Below are positions 36,102 to 44,072 of a DNA stretch of 64,000 nucleotides, piece after piece; the stretch's first letter is position 1, and every line of letters starts with the position of its first letter. The position numbers were made by a program, and so were the translations under genes. The notes under the pieces were generated by a model, which did not search any database, had not been told where the DNA came from, and saw nothing but the letters and a program-made list of their open reading frames with translations. The stretch is from Paraburkholderia sp. CNPSo 3272 (GTDB taxonomy: Bacteria > Pseudomonadota > Gammaproteobacteria > Burkholderiales > Burkholderiaceae): assembly GCF_024206495.1 (NCBI RefSeq), contig NZ_JAMBPQ010000005.1, positions 62,001-126,000 of the forward strand, read 5' to 3'.

Positions 36102-36466
36102 TTTTGAAAGAAGTCACAAACTTTCATCTTGATAACCGGATGGAATCGGAGGGACGCGCAACGGCCCTCGAGCGATGGCCGGCGTTGCGCGGCCTCTCTC
36201 AACCGGAGCTCGCAGCCACGACATGACTAGACAATTAATGAGGTATACCAAGGACCGCAACAGCCCATGTCGCAACGACGACTCGACTTGCCACAAGCGC
36301 GAATTCACCGAAAGCTCACGCCTGTTCACAGGGTTTTCCATGAGTCGGGATTTATGAAATTCTCTTGCGCTCAAATTCTTTTCTCTCCATGCTTGTCTAT
36401 GCAAGTCGCACGAACGAATGAACGTCCCCACGGGTCCACAGTACCCACCGACAAAGGAGCATGGTC
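36102..36466. other. Promoter region of the ABC/lyase operon
   Basis: This 365-base gap is less GC-rich than the genes around it, especially 36220-36420. It contains the HutC-like operator candidate at 36392 and an AAAGGAG ribosome site before ATG 36467. No open frame with family resemblance was found. Confidence 0.5.
36392..36405. promoter_or_regulatory. Candidate HutC-family operator
   Basis: CTTGTCTATGCAAG has CTTG/CAAG ends around a six-base centre and resembles the CTTGTATATACAAG-like sites bound by HutC-family proteins. It lies about 60 bases before the first gene of an operon whose last gene is a HutC-type regulator. Binding is inferred. Confidence 0.5.
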
Positions 36467-37318
36467 ATGCAGGCGAAGTACACCCGGCTGGCAAAAGCGC
36501 TGATTGGCGCAGCACTTGGCGTCACGCTGCTTGGAAGCGGCAGTGCCGGCGCGAAGGAATGGAAAAGCGCGACGATCGCGCTCGACGGCAGCTATGCTCC
36601 CTGGAACCTGACACTGCCCGGCGGCAAACTTGGCGGCTTCGAACCCGAACTCGTCGAAAACCTGTGCGCGCGTGCACAAATCCAGTGCAAGCTCGTCGCC
36701 CAGGACTGGGACGGCATGATTCCGGGCCTGCAGGCGGGCAAGTTCGATGTCCTGATGGATGCGATCTCGATCACGCCTGATCGCGAGAAAATCATTGCAT
36801 TCTCGAAGCCCTATGCGGCCACCCCGGCAACCTTCGCCGTCTCCGATACGAAGATCCTGCCGAAGGGCGGCCCGAACACGCCGCCTCTGAAGCTCGACGC
36901 CGACGCGCGCAGCAACGCGCCCGCCATCGAATCGATGCGCAAGGCGCTGAAGGGCAAGACCATCGGCATCCAGTCGGGCACGGTGTATACCGGCTTCATC
37001 AACGCCAACTTCAAGGACGTCGCGTCAGTGCGCGTGTACAAGACCGCGCCCGAGCGTGATCTCGATCTCACGAACGGCCGTATCGACGCCACGTTCGACG
37101 ACGTGACCTACTACACAGCCAACGCCGACAAGTCGCCCGTCGTGATTGCGGGCACGATGATTTCCGGTCCGATCTGGGGACCGGGCGAAGGTCTCGCGTT
37201 CCGCAAACAGGACGCCGACCTGAAGGCGAAGTTCGACAGCGCGATCACGGCGGCACTTGCCGACGGCACCGTGAAGAAGCTCGCACTGAAGTGGTTCAAG
37301 ACCGACGTGACGCCGTAA
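36467..37318 (+). CDS. Polar-amino-acid-type ABC transporter substrate-binding protein
   Basis: A 283-residue periplasmic protein with a signal peptide (AKALIGAALGVTLLGSGSAGA). The mature part is a family 3 solute-binding protein: GSYAPWN, GKLGGFEPELVENLC, WDGMIPGLQAGKFDVLMDAI and GIQSGTVYTGFI. Basic or aromatic amino acids and their derivatives are the normal ligands. ATG 36467 is chosen because AAAGGAG is seven bases away; the earlier ATG 36461 lies too close to it. It heads an operon with two permeases, an ATPase, an ammonia-lyase homologue and a regulator, so its ligand is probably the lyase substrate. Confidence 0.9.
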   Translation: MQAKYTRLAKALIGAALGVTLLGSGSAGAKEWKSATIALDGSYAPWNLTLPGGKLGGFEPELVENLCARAQIQCKLVAQDWDGMIPGLQAGKFDVLMDAISITPDREKIIAFSKPYAATPATFAVSDTKILPKGGPNTPPLKLDADARSNAPAIESMRKALKGKTIGIQSGTVYTGFINANFKDVASVRVYKTAPERDLDLTNGRIDATFDDVTYYTANADKSPVVIAGTMISGPIWGPGEGLAFRKQDADLKAKFDSAITAALADGTVKKLALKWFKTDVTP

Positions 37319-37389
37319 GCATCGCACCCTGGCGGCGCGCGCCGCGCCTGACGCGCGCCTTCGCTTCCCGACCCGCCTGGATCCCTGCC

Positions 37390-38121
37390 ATGTCTCTGTT
37401 ATCGCTATTCAACACACTCGGCCTCGGTCCGGACGGCTGGGGTAGCGTTCTGCTCCTCGGCGCGTTGATGACCGTCGTGCTCACGCTTGCCGCATTGGCA
37501 ATCGGCGCCGTGTTCGGTGCGCTCATTGCCGCGGCAAAACTCTCGCGCTTGCGCGTGCTGCGCGTTTTCGGCGACTTCTACACGACCGTCTTTCGCGGCG
37601 TGCCCGAATTGCTCGTCATCTATCTGTTCTACTTCGGCGGCTCTTCTCTCGTCACCACCGTCGGTCAGTGGTTCGGCGCCGAAGGATTCGTCGGCGTGCC
37701 TCCCTTCGCCGTCGGCGCGTTCGCGGTCGGCATGATTTCCGGCGCTTATCAGGCCGAGGTCTATCGCGCCGCCGTGCTCGCCGTTGCGCGCGGCGAACTC
37801 GAAGCCGCTCGCGCGATAGGCATGCCGACGCTCACGCTGTTTCGCCGGATTCTGATCCCGCAGGTGCTGCGCTACGCGCTGCCCGGCATCGGCAACGTCT
37901 GGCAGCTGAGCCTCAAGGACTCCGCGCTGATTTCCGTCACCGGTCTCGCCGAGCTGCTGCGGGCGAGCCAGATCGCAGCGGGCTCGACGCACCAGTACTT
38001 CCTGTTCTTCGTCGTCGGCGGTCTGCTCTATCTCGCCATGACGGGTGTGTCGAACCGTGTCTTCGGTCGCGCCGAAGCGGTTGTCGGCCGCTCGTTCAAG
38101 CGCAACTTTGCTCGCAACTGA
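37390..38121 (+). CDS. Amino-acid ABC transporter permease (first)
   Basis: A 243-residue HisQ/ArgT-type inner-membrane permease with about five helices. TVFRGVPELLVIYLFYFGGS is the family signature after helix 2. The EAA loop that contacts the ATPase is RGELEAARAIGMPTLTLFRR. It pairs with the second permease 17 bases downstream. The 71-base gap to the binding-protein gene is the widest in the operon. Confidence 0.92.
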   Translation: MSLLSLFNTLGLGPDGWGSVLLLGALMTVVLTLAALAIGAVFGALIAAAKLSRLRVLRVFGDFYTTVFRGVPELLVIYLFYFGGSSLVTTVGQWFGAEGFVGVPPFAVGAFAVGMISGAYQAEVYRAAVLAVARGELEAARAIGMPTLTLFRRILIPQVLRYALPGIGNVWQLSLKDSALISVTGLAELLRASQIAAGSTHQYFLFFVVGGLLYLAMTGVSNRVFGRAEAVVGRSFKRNFARN

Positions 38122-38138
38122 TCGGGGAGCGCACACTC

Positions 38139-38885
38139 ATGAAAATCGATTTCGCGTTCCTGCTCGACACGATGCGCCAGCTCATCGGCGCCGTGCCGAC
38201 CACGCTCGGCCTTTTCTTCGCCTCGCTCGTGCTGGGCGGCTTGCTCTCGCTCGTGATCGTCACGATGCGCGTCTCGCCGCACTGGCTGCCGAACCGCTTT
38301 GCGCGCGCCTACATTCTCGTATTTCGCGGCTCGCCGCTGCTGATCCAGATGTTCCTCGTCTATTACGGCCTTGGGCAGTTCGGCGTGATTCGCGAAAGCT
38401 TTCTGTGGCCCGTGTTGCGCGAACCCTATGTCTGCGCGGTCCTCTCGCTCGCGTTGTGCACGGCAGGATACACGGCCGAGATCATCCGCGGCGGCCTCAT
38501 GGCGGTGCCCGTCGGGCAGATCGAAGCCGGCTACTCGATCGGCCTTTCCGGCTTCGCCCTGCTGCGCCGCGTGATCGGCCCCATCGCGCTGCGTCAGTGC
38601 CTGCCCGCGTATTCGACCGAAGCCGTGCTGCTCGTCAAGTCGACGGCGCTGGCGAGCCTTGTCACCGTTTGGGAAGTGACGGGGGTTGCGCAGCAGATCA
38701 TTCAGCAGACCTATCGCACCACCGAGGTGTTTACGTGCGCCGCGCTGATCTACCTGTTCCTGAACTTCGTGGTCGTGCGCGTGATCGGCTTCGTCGAGCA
38801 ACGGCTGTCGCGCCACCTGCGCGCGGCGCCGCCCGCCCCGCGCAAACCCGCCGCGCCGCTCGAAGCCACGCGTGCCGCGTCGTGA
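38139..38885 (+). CDS. Amino-acid ABC transporter permease (second)
   Basis: A 248-residue HisM-type permease. VFRGSPLLIQMFLVYYGLGQ is the conserved loop, and GQIEAGYSIGLSGFALLRRV is the EAA motif with the shared glycine. GGGGAGC lies before ATG 38139. With the first permease it forms the heterodimeric channel. The C-terminal tail is Ala/Pro/Arg-rich, slightly longer than usual. Confidence 0.92.
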   Translation: MKIDFAFLLDTMRQLIGAVPTTLGLFFASLVLGGLLSLVIVTMRVSPHWLPNRFARAYILVFRGSPLLIQMFLVYYGLGQFGVIRESFLWPVLREPYVCAVLSLALCTAGYTAEIIRGGLMAVPVGQIEAGYSIGLSGFALLRRVIGPIALRQCLPAYSTEAVLLVKSTALASLVTVWEVTGVAQQIIQQTYRTTEVFTCAALIYLFLNFVVVRVIGFVEQRLSRHLRAAPPAPRKPAAPLEATRAAS

Positions 38886-38910
38886 CCCGCCGCCCTACCT
38901 GGAGAGATTG

Positions 38911-39702
38911 ATGAATACGTCAGCACCCGTTGCGCTGTCGGTGCGCAACATCCACAAATCGTTCGGTGACCATCACGTGCTCAAGGGCATTTCACTCGAC
39001 GCTCACGAGGGCGACGTCATTTCGATTCTCGGCGCAAGCGGCTCGGGCAAGAGCACGTTCCTGCGTTGCCTGAATCTGCTGGAAACGCCGGACGACGGCT
39101 CGGTCGCGCTCGCGGGCGAGGAACTCAAGATGAAGCGCCGCAGCGACGGCAAGCTGCAGCCGGGCGACCGCCGTCAGGTCGACCGCGTGCGCTCGCAGCT
39201 CGGCATGGTGTTTCAGAACTTCAACTTGTGGTCGCACATGACCGTGCTGGAGAACCTGATCGAAGGCCCCATGCGCGTGCTCAAGCGCAGCCGCGCGGAG
39301 TCGGTCGAAGAAGCCGAGGCGCTGCTCGCCAAGGTCGGCCTTGCCGACAAGCGCGGCTACTACCCCGCACACCTGTCGGGCGGCCAGCAGCAGCGGGTGG
39401 CGATTGCGCGCGCGCTCGCGATGCATCCTAAGGTGATGCTGTTCGACGAGCCGACCTCGGCGCTCGACCCCGAGCTGGTCGGCGAAGTGCTGCGCGTAAT
39501 GCGCACGCTCGCCGACGAGGGCCGCACGATGCTCGTCGTCACGCATGAAATGGGCTTCGCGCGCCACGTTTCGAATCGCGTGATGTTCCTGCACCAGGGC
39601 CAGGTGGATTCGGATGGCTCGCCAGACGAAGTATTCGGCGAACTGAAGTCGGACCGCTTCCGCCAGTTCGTGTCGAGCCACCAGGATCGCAACGCTCACT
39701 AA
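38911..39702 (+). CDS. Amino-acid ABC transporter ATP-binding protein
   Basis: A 263-residue HisP/ArtP-type ATPase. Walker A is GASGSGKST, the Q-loop is VFQNFNLWSHMTV, the signature is LSGGQQQR, Walker B is VMLFDEPTSALD, and the switch histidine is in VVTHEMG. The extra loop MKRRSDGKLQPGDRRQVDR between Walker A and the Q-loop is typical of the HisP group. GGAGAG lies before ATG 38911. It energises uptake by the two permeases. Confidence 0.94.
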   Translation: MNTSAPVALSVRNIHKSFGDHHVLKGISLDAHEGDVISILGASGSGKSTFLRCLNLLETPDDGSVALAGEELKMKRRSDGKLQPGDRRQVDRVRSQLGMVFQNFNLWSHMTVLENLIEGPMRVLKRSRAESVEEAEALLAKVGLADKRGYYPAHLSGGQQQRVAIARALAMHPKVMLFDEPTSALDPELVGEVLRVMRTLADEGRTMLVVTHEMGFARHVSNRVMFLHQGQVDSDGSPDEVFGELKSDRFRQFVSSHQDRNAH

Positions 39703-39721
39703 ACCCGCACCACGCACTCCC

Positions 39722-41335
39722 ATGGCCATCACCCGTACCCAGAATCCACTCGACTGGCGCGCGATCGCTGCTGTCGCCGCTGGCGAGCCGCTGATGCTCG
39801 GCGCCGATGCGCAGGCGAACATTCGTAGCGCCCGTGTGCTCGTCGAACAGATCGTCGCGCGCAGCATCCGTGCGTATGGCGTGAACACGGGCGTCGGCGC
39901 GCTGTGTGATGTGATCGTCTCGCAAGACGAACAGCACGACCTGTCGCACAACATCCTCATGAGCCACGCAGTGGGCGTGGGCGAGCCGCTAGGCGCTGAC
40001 GAGACGCGCGCGATCATGGCTGCGGCCATCAACAATTTCGCGCATGGACACTCGGGTGTGCGCCTCGAAGTCGTCGAGCGTCTCGCCACGCTGCTGGAGG
40101 CGAATTGCCTGCCGGAGGTGCCCGCGTTCGGTTCCGTCGGCTATCTGAGCCATATGGCGCATATCGCGCTCGTTTGCGTGGGCGCGGGACATGTGCGCTG
40201 GAACGGCGAGCGCGTGAGCGGCGCTCAAGCCCTGCAGCGGCTCGGCTTGCAGCCCCTGTCGCTCGAAGCGAAGGAGGGATTGAGCCTCGTGAACGGCACG
40301 CCGTGCGTGACCGGGCTCGCGGCGCTTGCGCTTCACCGCGCGGAGCGCTTGCTCGACTGGGCGGACGTCGTCGCCGCAATGAGCTTCGAGAATCTCGGCG
40401 GCCAGATCGCGGCGTTCGACACTCGTTCGCTTGCGTTTCGTGTGTCGCCGGGCCTCGCCCGCGTGGGCGAGCGTCTGCGCGCGGCGCTCGCCGGCAGCTC
40501 GCTGCTCGAGATCTCGCTTGGGCGGCGCACCCAGGACCCGCTCAGCGTGCGCACGATTCCGCACGTGCACGGCGCCGCGCGAGACACGTTCGCTGCAACG
40601 GCCGAAGTCGTGAACCGCGAGCTTGCCTCGGTGACGGACAACCCGATCGTAGCCGGCACGCCTGAGTCGCCCCAGGTGTACTCGCAGGCGCATGCGGTCG
40701 GCGCCTCCATCGCACTCGCCATGGACAGCCTCGCAACGGCGATTGCGCAGGTCGCGGCGATGGCCGAACGCCGCCTCGACCGTCTGGTCAACCCGCTCGT
40801 GAGCGGCCTGCCAGCCTTCCTCGCGCACGCATGCGGCACCCGTTCGGGCTTCATGATTGCGCAGTACACGGCCGCGTCGCTCGTCGCGCAGAACCGCCGT
40901 GAAGCCGCTCCCGCGAGTCTCGATGGCGGCGTGACATCGGGGCTGCAGGAAGACCATTTGTGCCATGCGACGCCGGCTGCGCTGAAGGCGCTCGCGGTCA
41001 TCGAGAACAGCAACCGCATTCTCGGCATCGAACTGCTCGCTGCGGCACAAGCCTACGATCTGCAGCCGCTCGACGCGGCGCGCGCGCCCTATACGGACGC
41101 GCTCTACGCCAGCGTGCGCTCCACGCTGCCGACCTATCACGACGACCGCCCGCTCTCCGACGACATGACTTTCGCGTTTCGCCTCGTTGCCGATGGCGCC
41201 CCACCGCCGCTTCCCGGCCCGGCATGCGACGGCACCGGTGGCGTCTCGCGGGAAGCGCAGCTGGACATGCCGCCAATCGCGCGCAGTACGACGGCCCCGG
41301 CGAGCCGCGCGGTTCCCGGCACCGTCGGCGTCTGA
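39722..41335 (+). CDS. Histidine-ammonia-lyase homologue lacking the MIO triad; possible ergothionase
   Basis: A 537-residue aromatic amino-acid lyase-fold protein. Family landmarks are present: GVNTGVGAL, SHAVGVGEPL, GHSGVRLEVVERL, GLSLVNGTPCVTG, TQDPLSVRTIPHVHGA, ASVTDNPI and GLQEDHLCHATPAA. The region that should read GSVGASGDLAP instead reads GSVGYLSHMAH (residues 137-147). The Ala-Ser-Gly that cyclises to the MIO electrophile is thus deleted. Enzymes of this fold without MIO include ergothionase, which eliminates trimethylamine from ergothioneine to give thiolurocanate. That function fits an importer plus HutC-type operon, but is inference. It lies 19 bases after the ATPase gene with a weak ribosome site. 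A catalytically dead paralogue is the alternative. Confidence 0.75.
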   Translation: MAITRTQNPLDWRAIAAVAAGEPLMLGADAQANIRSARVLVEQIVARSIRAYGVNTGVGALCDVIVSQDEQHDLSHNILMSHAVGVGEPLGADETRAIMAAAINNFAHGHSGVRLEVVERLATLLEANCLPEVPAFGSVGYLSHMAHIALVCVGAGHVRWNGERVSGAQALQRLGLQPLSLEAKEGLSLVNGTPCVTGLAALALHRAERLLDWADVVAAMSFENLGGQIAAFDTRSLAFRVSPGLARVGERLRAALAGSSLLEISLGRRTQDPLSVRTIPHVHGAARDTFAATAEVVNRELASVTDNPIVAGTPESPQVYSQAHAVGASIALAMDSLATAIAQVAAMAERRLDRLVNPLVSGLPAFLAHACGTRSGFMIAQYTAASLVAQNRREAAPASLDGGVTSGLQEDHLCHATPAALKALAVIENSNRILGIELLAAAQAYDLQPLDAARAPYTDALYASVRSTLPTYHDDRPLSDDMTFAFRLVADGAPPPLPGPACDGTGGVSREAQLDMPPIARSTTAPASRAVPGTVGV

Positions 41336-41348
41336 AGCGAGGTCGGAT

Positions 41349-42098
41349 ATGAACGCGCCATCTTCGCTGATCGACAACTCGACGCATCCCGCGACAGCGC
41401 ATAAGGTCGCTCCGGCGTATGAGCAGATCAAGCGCTACGTGGTCGATCGAATCACGGACGGGACCTGGAAGCCGGGTGAGGCCATTCCATCGGAGACAGA
41501 ACTCGTCAAGGAATTCGGCGTCGCGCGAATGACCGTATCGCGCGCGCTGCGCGAATTGTCGGCCGAGCATGTGCTCAGACGCGTTCAGGGCGCGGGGACG
41601 TTCGTCGCCTCGCGCGACGTCGAATCGACCGTCCTCGAGGTTCGCAACATTGCCGACGAAATCGCCGCGCGGGGTCACCGGCACAGCGCGCGAGTGCTGA
41701 CGCTGGGCGCAAGCTCGAACGATCAGGCGATGGCCGCGCTCGAGCTCGGCTGCGGTTCCGTGTTCCATTCGCGGATCGTCCACTACGAGGACGACGAAGC
41801 GATTCTGTACGAGGACCGCTACGTGAACCCCCATGTGTTTCCGGGTTATCTCGAACAGGACTTCACACGGGAAACACCGAACCATTACATGATGCGGCTC
41901 GCGCCGGTTCAACGGGCGGAGTTCCGGATCTACGCGCAAAAACCGGATGCGGACATACGACGCCATCTTGCGATGAATATTGGCGAGCCCTGCCTGCTGA
42001 TGTGGCGGCGTACGTGGGTCGGCAGCGCCGTGGCGACCGCCGTCGAGCTTTGGCATCCCTCATCACGGTTTCATCTGGTCGGCAAAGTATCGGCCTAG
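41349..42098 (+). CDS. GntR-family regulator of the HutC (UTRA) type
   Basis: A 249-residue regulator. The winged helix is at about residues 20-90 (PSETELVKEFGVARMTVSRA, then LRRVQGAGTFVA). The C-terminal UTRA domain carries ILYEDRYVNPHVFPGYLEQD, the family hallmark that in HutC senses urocanate. It follows the lyase gene by 13 bases, so it is probably co-transcribed and senses the lyase product or substrate. The candidate operator at 36392 lies before the first gene of the operon. Confidence 0.9.
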   Translation: MNAPSSLIDNSTHPATAHKVAPAYEQIKRYVVDRITDGTWKPGEAIPSETELVKEFGVARMTVSRALRELSAEHVLRRVQGAGTFVASRDVESTVLEVRNIADEIAARGHRHSARVLTLGASSNDQAMAALELGCGSVFHSRIVHYEDDEAILYEDRYVNPHVFPGYLEQDFTRETPNHYMMRLAPVQRAEFRIYAQKPDADIRRHLAMNIGEPCLLMWRRTWVGSAVATAVELWHPSSRFHLVGKVSA

Positions 42099-42198
42099 CA
42101 CCGGGTGCACCGCGCCCCGATCCTCACCGCGCCGCGCAACGTTTAGAATCTCCTCCGATCGAAGACCATCGAAGCGCCACGCGCGGGGAGCATCGCAG

Positions 42199-42458
42199 AT
42201 GAAACTGCACCAGTTGCGCGTCCTGCTCGCGCTCGCGCAGCACGGCAGCATGCACGACGCATCGCGCAGCCTGCACATCTCGCAGCCGGCGCTTTGGTGT
42301 ACCGGTCCACCGACCTGATGACGCAGGTGTGCACCGAGTTCAGCAAGGAGATTCGCCATCGCTGCCGCACGATGGTCTCGCCGCGCGCCGCCGCGCTCGC
42401 CACGGCGCGCCCGCGCAAGACAACGGGCGCAGCCGCGAAGTCACGTGCGCAAGGCTGA
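42199..42458 (+). pseudogene. Internally deleted LysR-type regulator
   Basis: From ATG 42199, behind a GGGGAG ribosome site, the frame encodes MKLHQLRVLLALAQHGSMHD and SLHISQPAL, the start of a LysR helix-turn-helix. It then breaks. After 42292 a shifted frame reads VYRSTDLMTQVCTEFSKEIR and runs to TGA 42456-42458, which resembles a LysR C-terminus. About 250 residues, including the recognition-helix end and effector domain, are missing. It is non-functional. Confidence 0.65.
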
Positions 42459-42476
42459 CATCGCGGCCTGCGGAGT

Positions 42477-43604
42477 TTAGCCCGCTGCCTGGCCCTGCTT
42501 GCCACTCGCCTCGCGCGCCCGCGCGAGCAGGCCGAGATTGCCCTCGCCGAAACCGTGGTGGCCGCTGCGCTGCACGACTTCGAAAAAGATCTCGCCGGCA
42601 TGGCGTTTGGCAAAGGTCTGGAAAAAGAGCCGCGGCACGCCGTCTTCGCCAATCTCGCCATCGATCAGCACATGGCGCTTGCGCAACGCTTCCAGGTCCA
42701 TGCCGTGGCCCGGCAAACGCGAATCCACTGTGTCGTAGTAAGCGAGCGGCGGTTCGACGAACTCGACGCCATTGGCCTTGAGCGCATCGACGCTAGCGAG
42801 GATATCGCTGCTCGCCAGCGCGATGTGCTGTACGCCTTCGCCGGGATGCTCGGGCAGATAGTCGTGCAATAGCTGCGTGCGCCGCGTGCCTTCCTCATAG
42901 ACAGGAATGCGAAGCTCGCCATCGGGCGACACCATCACGCGGGACTCTTCGGACACGTGCCAGTTCGCGTTGATCTCGTGGATCTCGCGAAAATGCAGCA
43001 GGTCGCGATAGAAGTCGAGCCATTCCGCAATGCGCCCCGCCCCCACCGTTTGCGTGAGGTGATCGACGCGCGTGAGGCCGGTGCCGCCGTGATCGAGATC
43101 GGTATGCGCCGTGGCGACGTCGATGGGCCGGAAGTCGATGTCGAAGATTGAAATGTCGCCCACGCCGCCGCGCTGGCCGCCGCGGCCGCGCCAGCGGTCG
43201 ATGAAATAGAGGTGCGAATCGCCAATGCCCTGGATCGCGGGAATGTGCAGTTCCGCGGGACCGAGGCGCTCGCCTTCGAATGCCCACGCGCCGAGCGAGA
43301 TGGCGTGCTTGAACGCGCGTTTCGCATTGTCGACGCGCACGCCTATCGCGCAGATGCCCATGCCGTACTCCTGGGCGTAGCGCGCGGCGAACGAATCGGG
43401 CTCGGCGTTCAGCAGGAAATTCATCTCGCCCTGGCGATAGAGCGTGACCGCCTTGCTCACATGGCGCGCGATCGCCTTGAAGCCGAACTGCTCGAAACGG
43501 CGCCCGAGGTCGGCGGGCTCGGGCGCGGCGAACTCGACGAACTCGAGTCCCGCCATGCCGAGCGGGTTGTCCGCCTGCGGCGGAGGATTAGAGGGGCTGG
43601 ACAT
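42477..43604 (-). CDS. hpd: 4-hydroxyphenylpyruvate dioxygenase
   Basis: A 375-residue non-haem iron enzyme that converts 4-hydroxyphenylpyruvate to homogentisate in tyrosine breakdown. The 2-His-1-Glu iron site is complete: His in LTRVDHLTQTV, His in GEGVQHIAL and Glu in GEIFFEVVQR. FFQTFAKRHAGEIFFEVVQR also shows the C-terminal helix gate. ATG 43604, with AGGAG eight bases upstream, gives the normal length for the Burkholderia enzyme. Homogentisate dioxygenase and fumarylacetoacetase are not next to it in this window. Confidence 0.93.
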   Translation of the reverse strand: MSSPSNPPPQADNPLGMAGLEFVEFAAPEPADLGRRFEQFGFKAIARHVSKAVTLYRQGEMNFLLNAEPDSFAARYAQEYGMGICAIGVRVDNAKRAFKHAISLGAWAFEGERLGPAELHIPAIQGIGDSHLYFIDRWRGRGGQRGGVGDISIFDIDFRPIDVATAHTDLDHGGTGLTRVDHLTQTVGAGRIAEWLDFYRDLLHFREIHEINANWHVSEESRVMVSPDGELRIPVYEEGTRRTQLLHDYLPEHPGEGVQHIALASSDILASVDALKANGVEFVEPPLAYYDTVDSRLPGHGMDLEALRKRHVLIDGEIGEDGVPRLFFQTFAKRHAGEIFFEVVQRSGHHGFGEGNLGLLARAREASGKQGQAAG

Positions 43605-43895
43605 GCAATGGGCTCCTGACGCAAGCGCTGAAACGGACACCTCGCGCCCCGCCGCAAACTTCGCGGGCGCAACGGCCTCATGAGGCAAGCCGATTTTAAC
43701 CAGTTCGTTCATTTTGACGAAGAGCGCCGCACATGGGCGGTCCCCGCGCCATCTCGGTGCAAACCCGCAAAGCGTTCGATAATCGCACGCAATTGGGCGA
43801 TAATCGCGCAAACGGCGCCGGCACGCATTGCCGGACCGCGCGGGCCGCCCTATGCTGCGTCTCACGTTTTGGCACACCTCACTGCAGCATGGCAC

Positions 43896-44054
43896 ATGCG
43901 CAACATTGCCGTGCCGCTCAGGAATCGCAACGGCGAAGTCGTCGCCGCGCTCAGCACCAACATGCCGATGGGCGAAGAAAGTCCCGAGGCCGCTCTCCAG
44001 CGTGTCCTGCCGCATCTGCAGGAATGCGCGCTCGCCATGCTCAACGTGCTTTAA
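43896..44054 (+). pseudogene. 3' remnant of an IclR-family regulator
   Basis: About 52 codons ending at 44054 read RNIAVPLRNRNGEVVAALST and LQRVLPHLQECALAML. This is the last part of the IclR effector domain, where IAVPLRNRxGEVVAALN is conserved. The DNA-binding half is absent, and the upstream frame has no IclR features. It may be the leftover of a former regulator of the adjacent dioxygenase, which is on the opposite strand. Confidence 0.65.
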
Positions 44055-44072
44055 CTGCGTTTGAGCCACGGC

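Noticed and set aside
39722..41335. An ordinary histidine ammonia-lyase (hutH)
   Set aside because: The Ala-Ser-Gly triad is deleted and no hutU, hutI or hutG genes follow, so a normal histidine-utilisation call would mislead.
35976..42458. A transposon or integrative element carrying the lyase operon
   Set aside because: No transposase, integrase, tRNA attachment site or matching terminal repeats were seen; only gene remnants at both sides.
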